Assembly: GCA_038040285.1 (NCBI GenBank)
Contig: JBBPIN010000012.1
Span: 1 to 64,000, forward strand
Length of the DNA: 64,000 nt
Direction of reading: 5' to 3'
Source of the DNA: Mayfieldus sp038040285
Lineage (GTDB): Bacteria > Actinomycetota > Thermoleophilia > Solirubrobacterales > 70-9
The translations under genes were made by a program, and so were the position numbers. Positions 63,607 to 64,000 of the stretch are shown piece after piece. Position 1 is the first letter of the stretch; every line of letters begins with the position of its first letter. The notes beneath the pieces are model-generated. The model did not search any database. It was not told the origin of the DNA and saw nothing but the letters and a program-made list of their open reading frames with translations.

Positions 63607-63840
63607 ATGGGAGTGCTGATGCAGATCCGTGACGTCCCGGAAGAGGTCCACCGCGTGCTGAAGGCCCGCGCGGCCGCCTCCGGGGTCTCACTGTCCGAAT
63701 ACGTGCGGACAATGCTCGCCCGCGCAGCCGCACGCCCGACGCCGGACGAGCTTGATGCGCGGATCCGGGCTCGGGGATCCGTTGAGCTCCCCGAGCCGAG
63801 CGAGGTCGCCGTTCGGCGGTTGCGCGACTTCGGCGAGTGA
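63607..63840 (+). CDS. vapB: VapB-type ribbon-helix-helix antitoxin
   Basis: The 77-residue protein has MQIRDVPEEVHRVLKARAA and GVSLSEYVRTML, the FitA/VapB RHH fold, and an acidic tail PEPSEVAVRRLRDFGE that wraps the toxin. It overlaps vapC by four bases (GTGA), the usual coupling. ATG 63607 is preferred over an upstream in-frame start because of the promoter spacing. Confidence 0.88.
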   Translation: MGVLMQIRDVPEEVHRVLKARAAASGVSLSEYVRTMLARAAARPTPDELDARIRARGSVELPEPSEVAVRRLRDFGE

Positions 63841-64000
63841 CCGTCATAGACACCGGAGCGGCTGTCGACCTCTTGCTGCGCACGGGTGCGGTGGACGAGG
63901 TGCGGGACATCCTCAGACAGGACGCTCCTGTCGCTGCCCCTGACGTGCTCGTCTTCGAGACGATTGCCGTACTGCGTCGCTTCGTCCTGCGCGGAGATGT
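63837..64000 (+). CDS. vapC: VapC-type PIN-domain toxin (cut by window end)
   Basis: The frame starts with GTG and reads VTVIDTGAAVDLLLRTGAV, the PIN N-terminus with its first catalytic aspartate, then APDVLVFETIAVLRRFV with the glutamate. The 3' part lies beyond position 64000. VapC toxins cleave tRNA or rRNA. Confidence 0.85.
   Translation, partial: MTVIDTGAAVDLLLRTGAVDEVRDILRQDAPVAAPDVLVFETIAVLRRFVLRGD

Overview
The window is high-GC DNA with dense actinobacterial-style gene packing: GTG/TTG starts, many 4-base start/stop overlaps, and almost no leader DNA. The gene set fits a Thermoleophilia/Solirubrobacterales-like actinomycete, but that placement is an inference from gene content and order, not from a marker gene. 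The content behind it is a hem operon joined to ccmABC, a CobA-HemD fusion, F420-associated DUF2342, DUF1385 and a PAC2 protein.

Region 1 (1 to about 9.7 kb) is the right end of an integrated mobile element. It carries a two-domain peptidoglycan hydrolase, a membrane protein with an Ig-like tail, a small ABM-like protein, a MobF-type relaxase-helicase, a small sigma-like factor, an excisionase-like HTH protein and a tyrosine integrase. The integrase points toward its own element and starts about 120 bases from the 3' end of a tRNA-Arg(CCU) gene, the usual integration target. Four copies of a 10-base motif lie between integrase and tRNA. A nested 79-bp palindrome surrounds the start codon of the sigma-like gene. 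The other end of the element is outside the window.

Region 2 (9.8 to 29 kb) is chromosomal and mostly on the minus strand. One operon runs TlpA-like thioredoxin, NfeD protease, SPFH protein, GNAT, galT and a hypothetical gene. A divergent SF2 helicase follows. A nine-gene operon then links cytochrome c maturation/heme export (ccmA, ccmB, ccmC, a ccmD-like gene) to tetrapyrrole synthesis (hemA, hemC, cobA-hemD), a SAM hydroxide adenosyltransferase and birA. An aldehyde dehydrogenase and rarA close the block.

Region 3 (29 to 44.8 kb) holds M20 peptidase, DUF1385, methylmalonyl-CoA epimerase, methyltransferase, BtrH-like, PAP2, ychF, a CrtC/AttH-like protein, SpoIID-like, a second aldehyde dehydrogenase, fumC, two exported proteins and ileS.

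Region 4 (44.8 to 64 kb) begins with a decayed membrane-protein gene. It then holds a catalase-like gene, a tautomerase too short for usual ORF cut-offs, trxA, a polyprenyl-phosphate mannosyltransferase-like gene, polX, otsB, two adjacent half-size TSUP transporters, arfB, an HD exonuclease-like gene, a broken surface-protein gene, PAC2, UBP-finger and YceI genes, a UvrD/RecB-type helicase-nuclease, an inositol-phosphatase-like gene, a DUF2342 protease, a very basic protein behind a LexA-box-like palindrome, and a VapBC pair cut by the window end.

Recurring signals are three gene remnants (29071-29211, 44857-45540, 54125-54600) and four convergent gene pairs that end on one shared 4-base stop (CTAG three times, TTAG once). 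I found no CRISPR array, rRNA or IS element.
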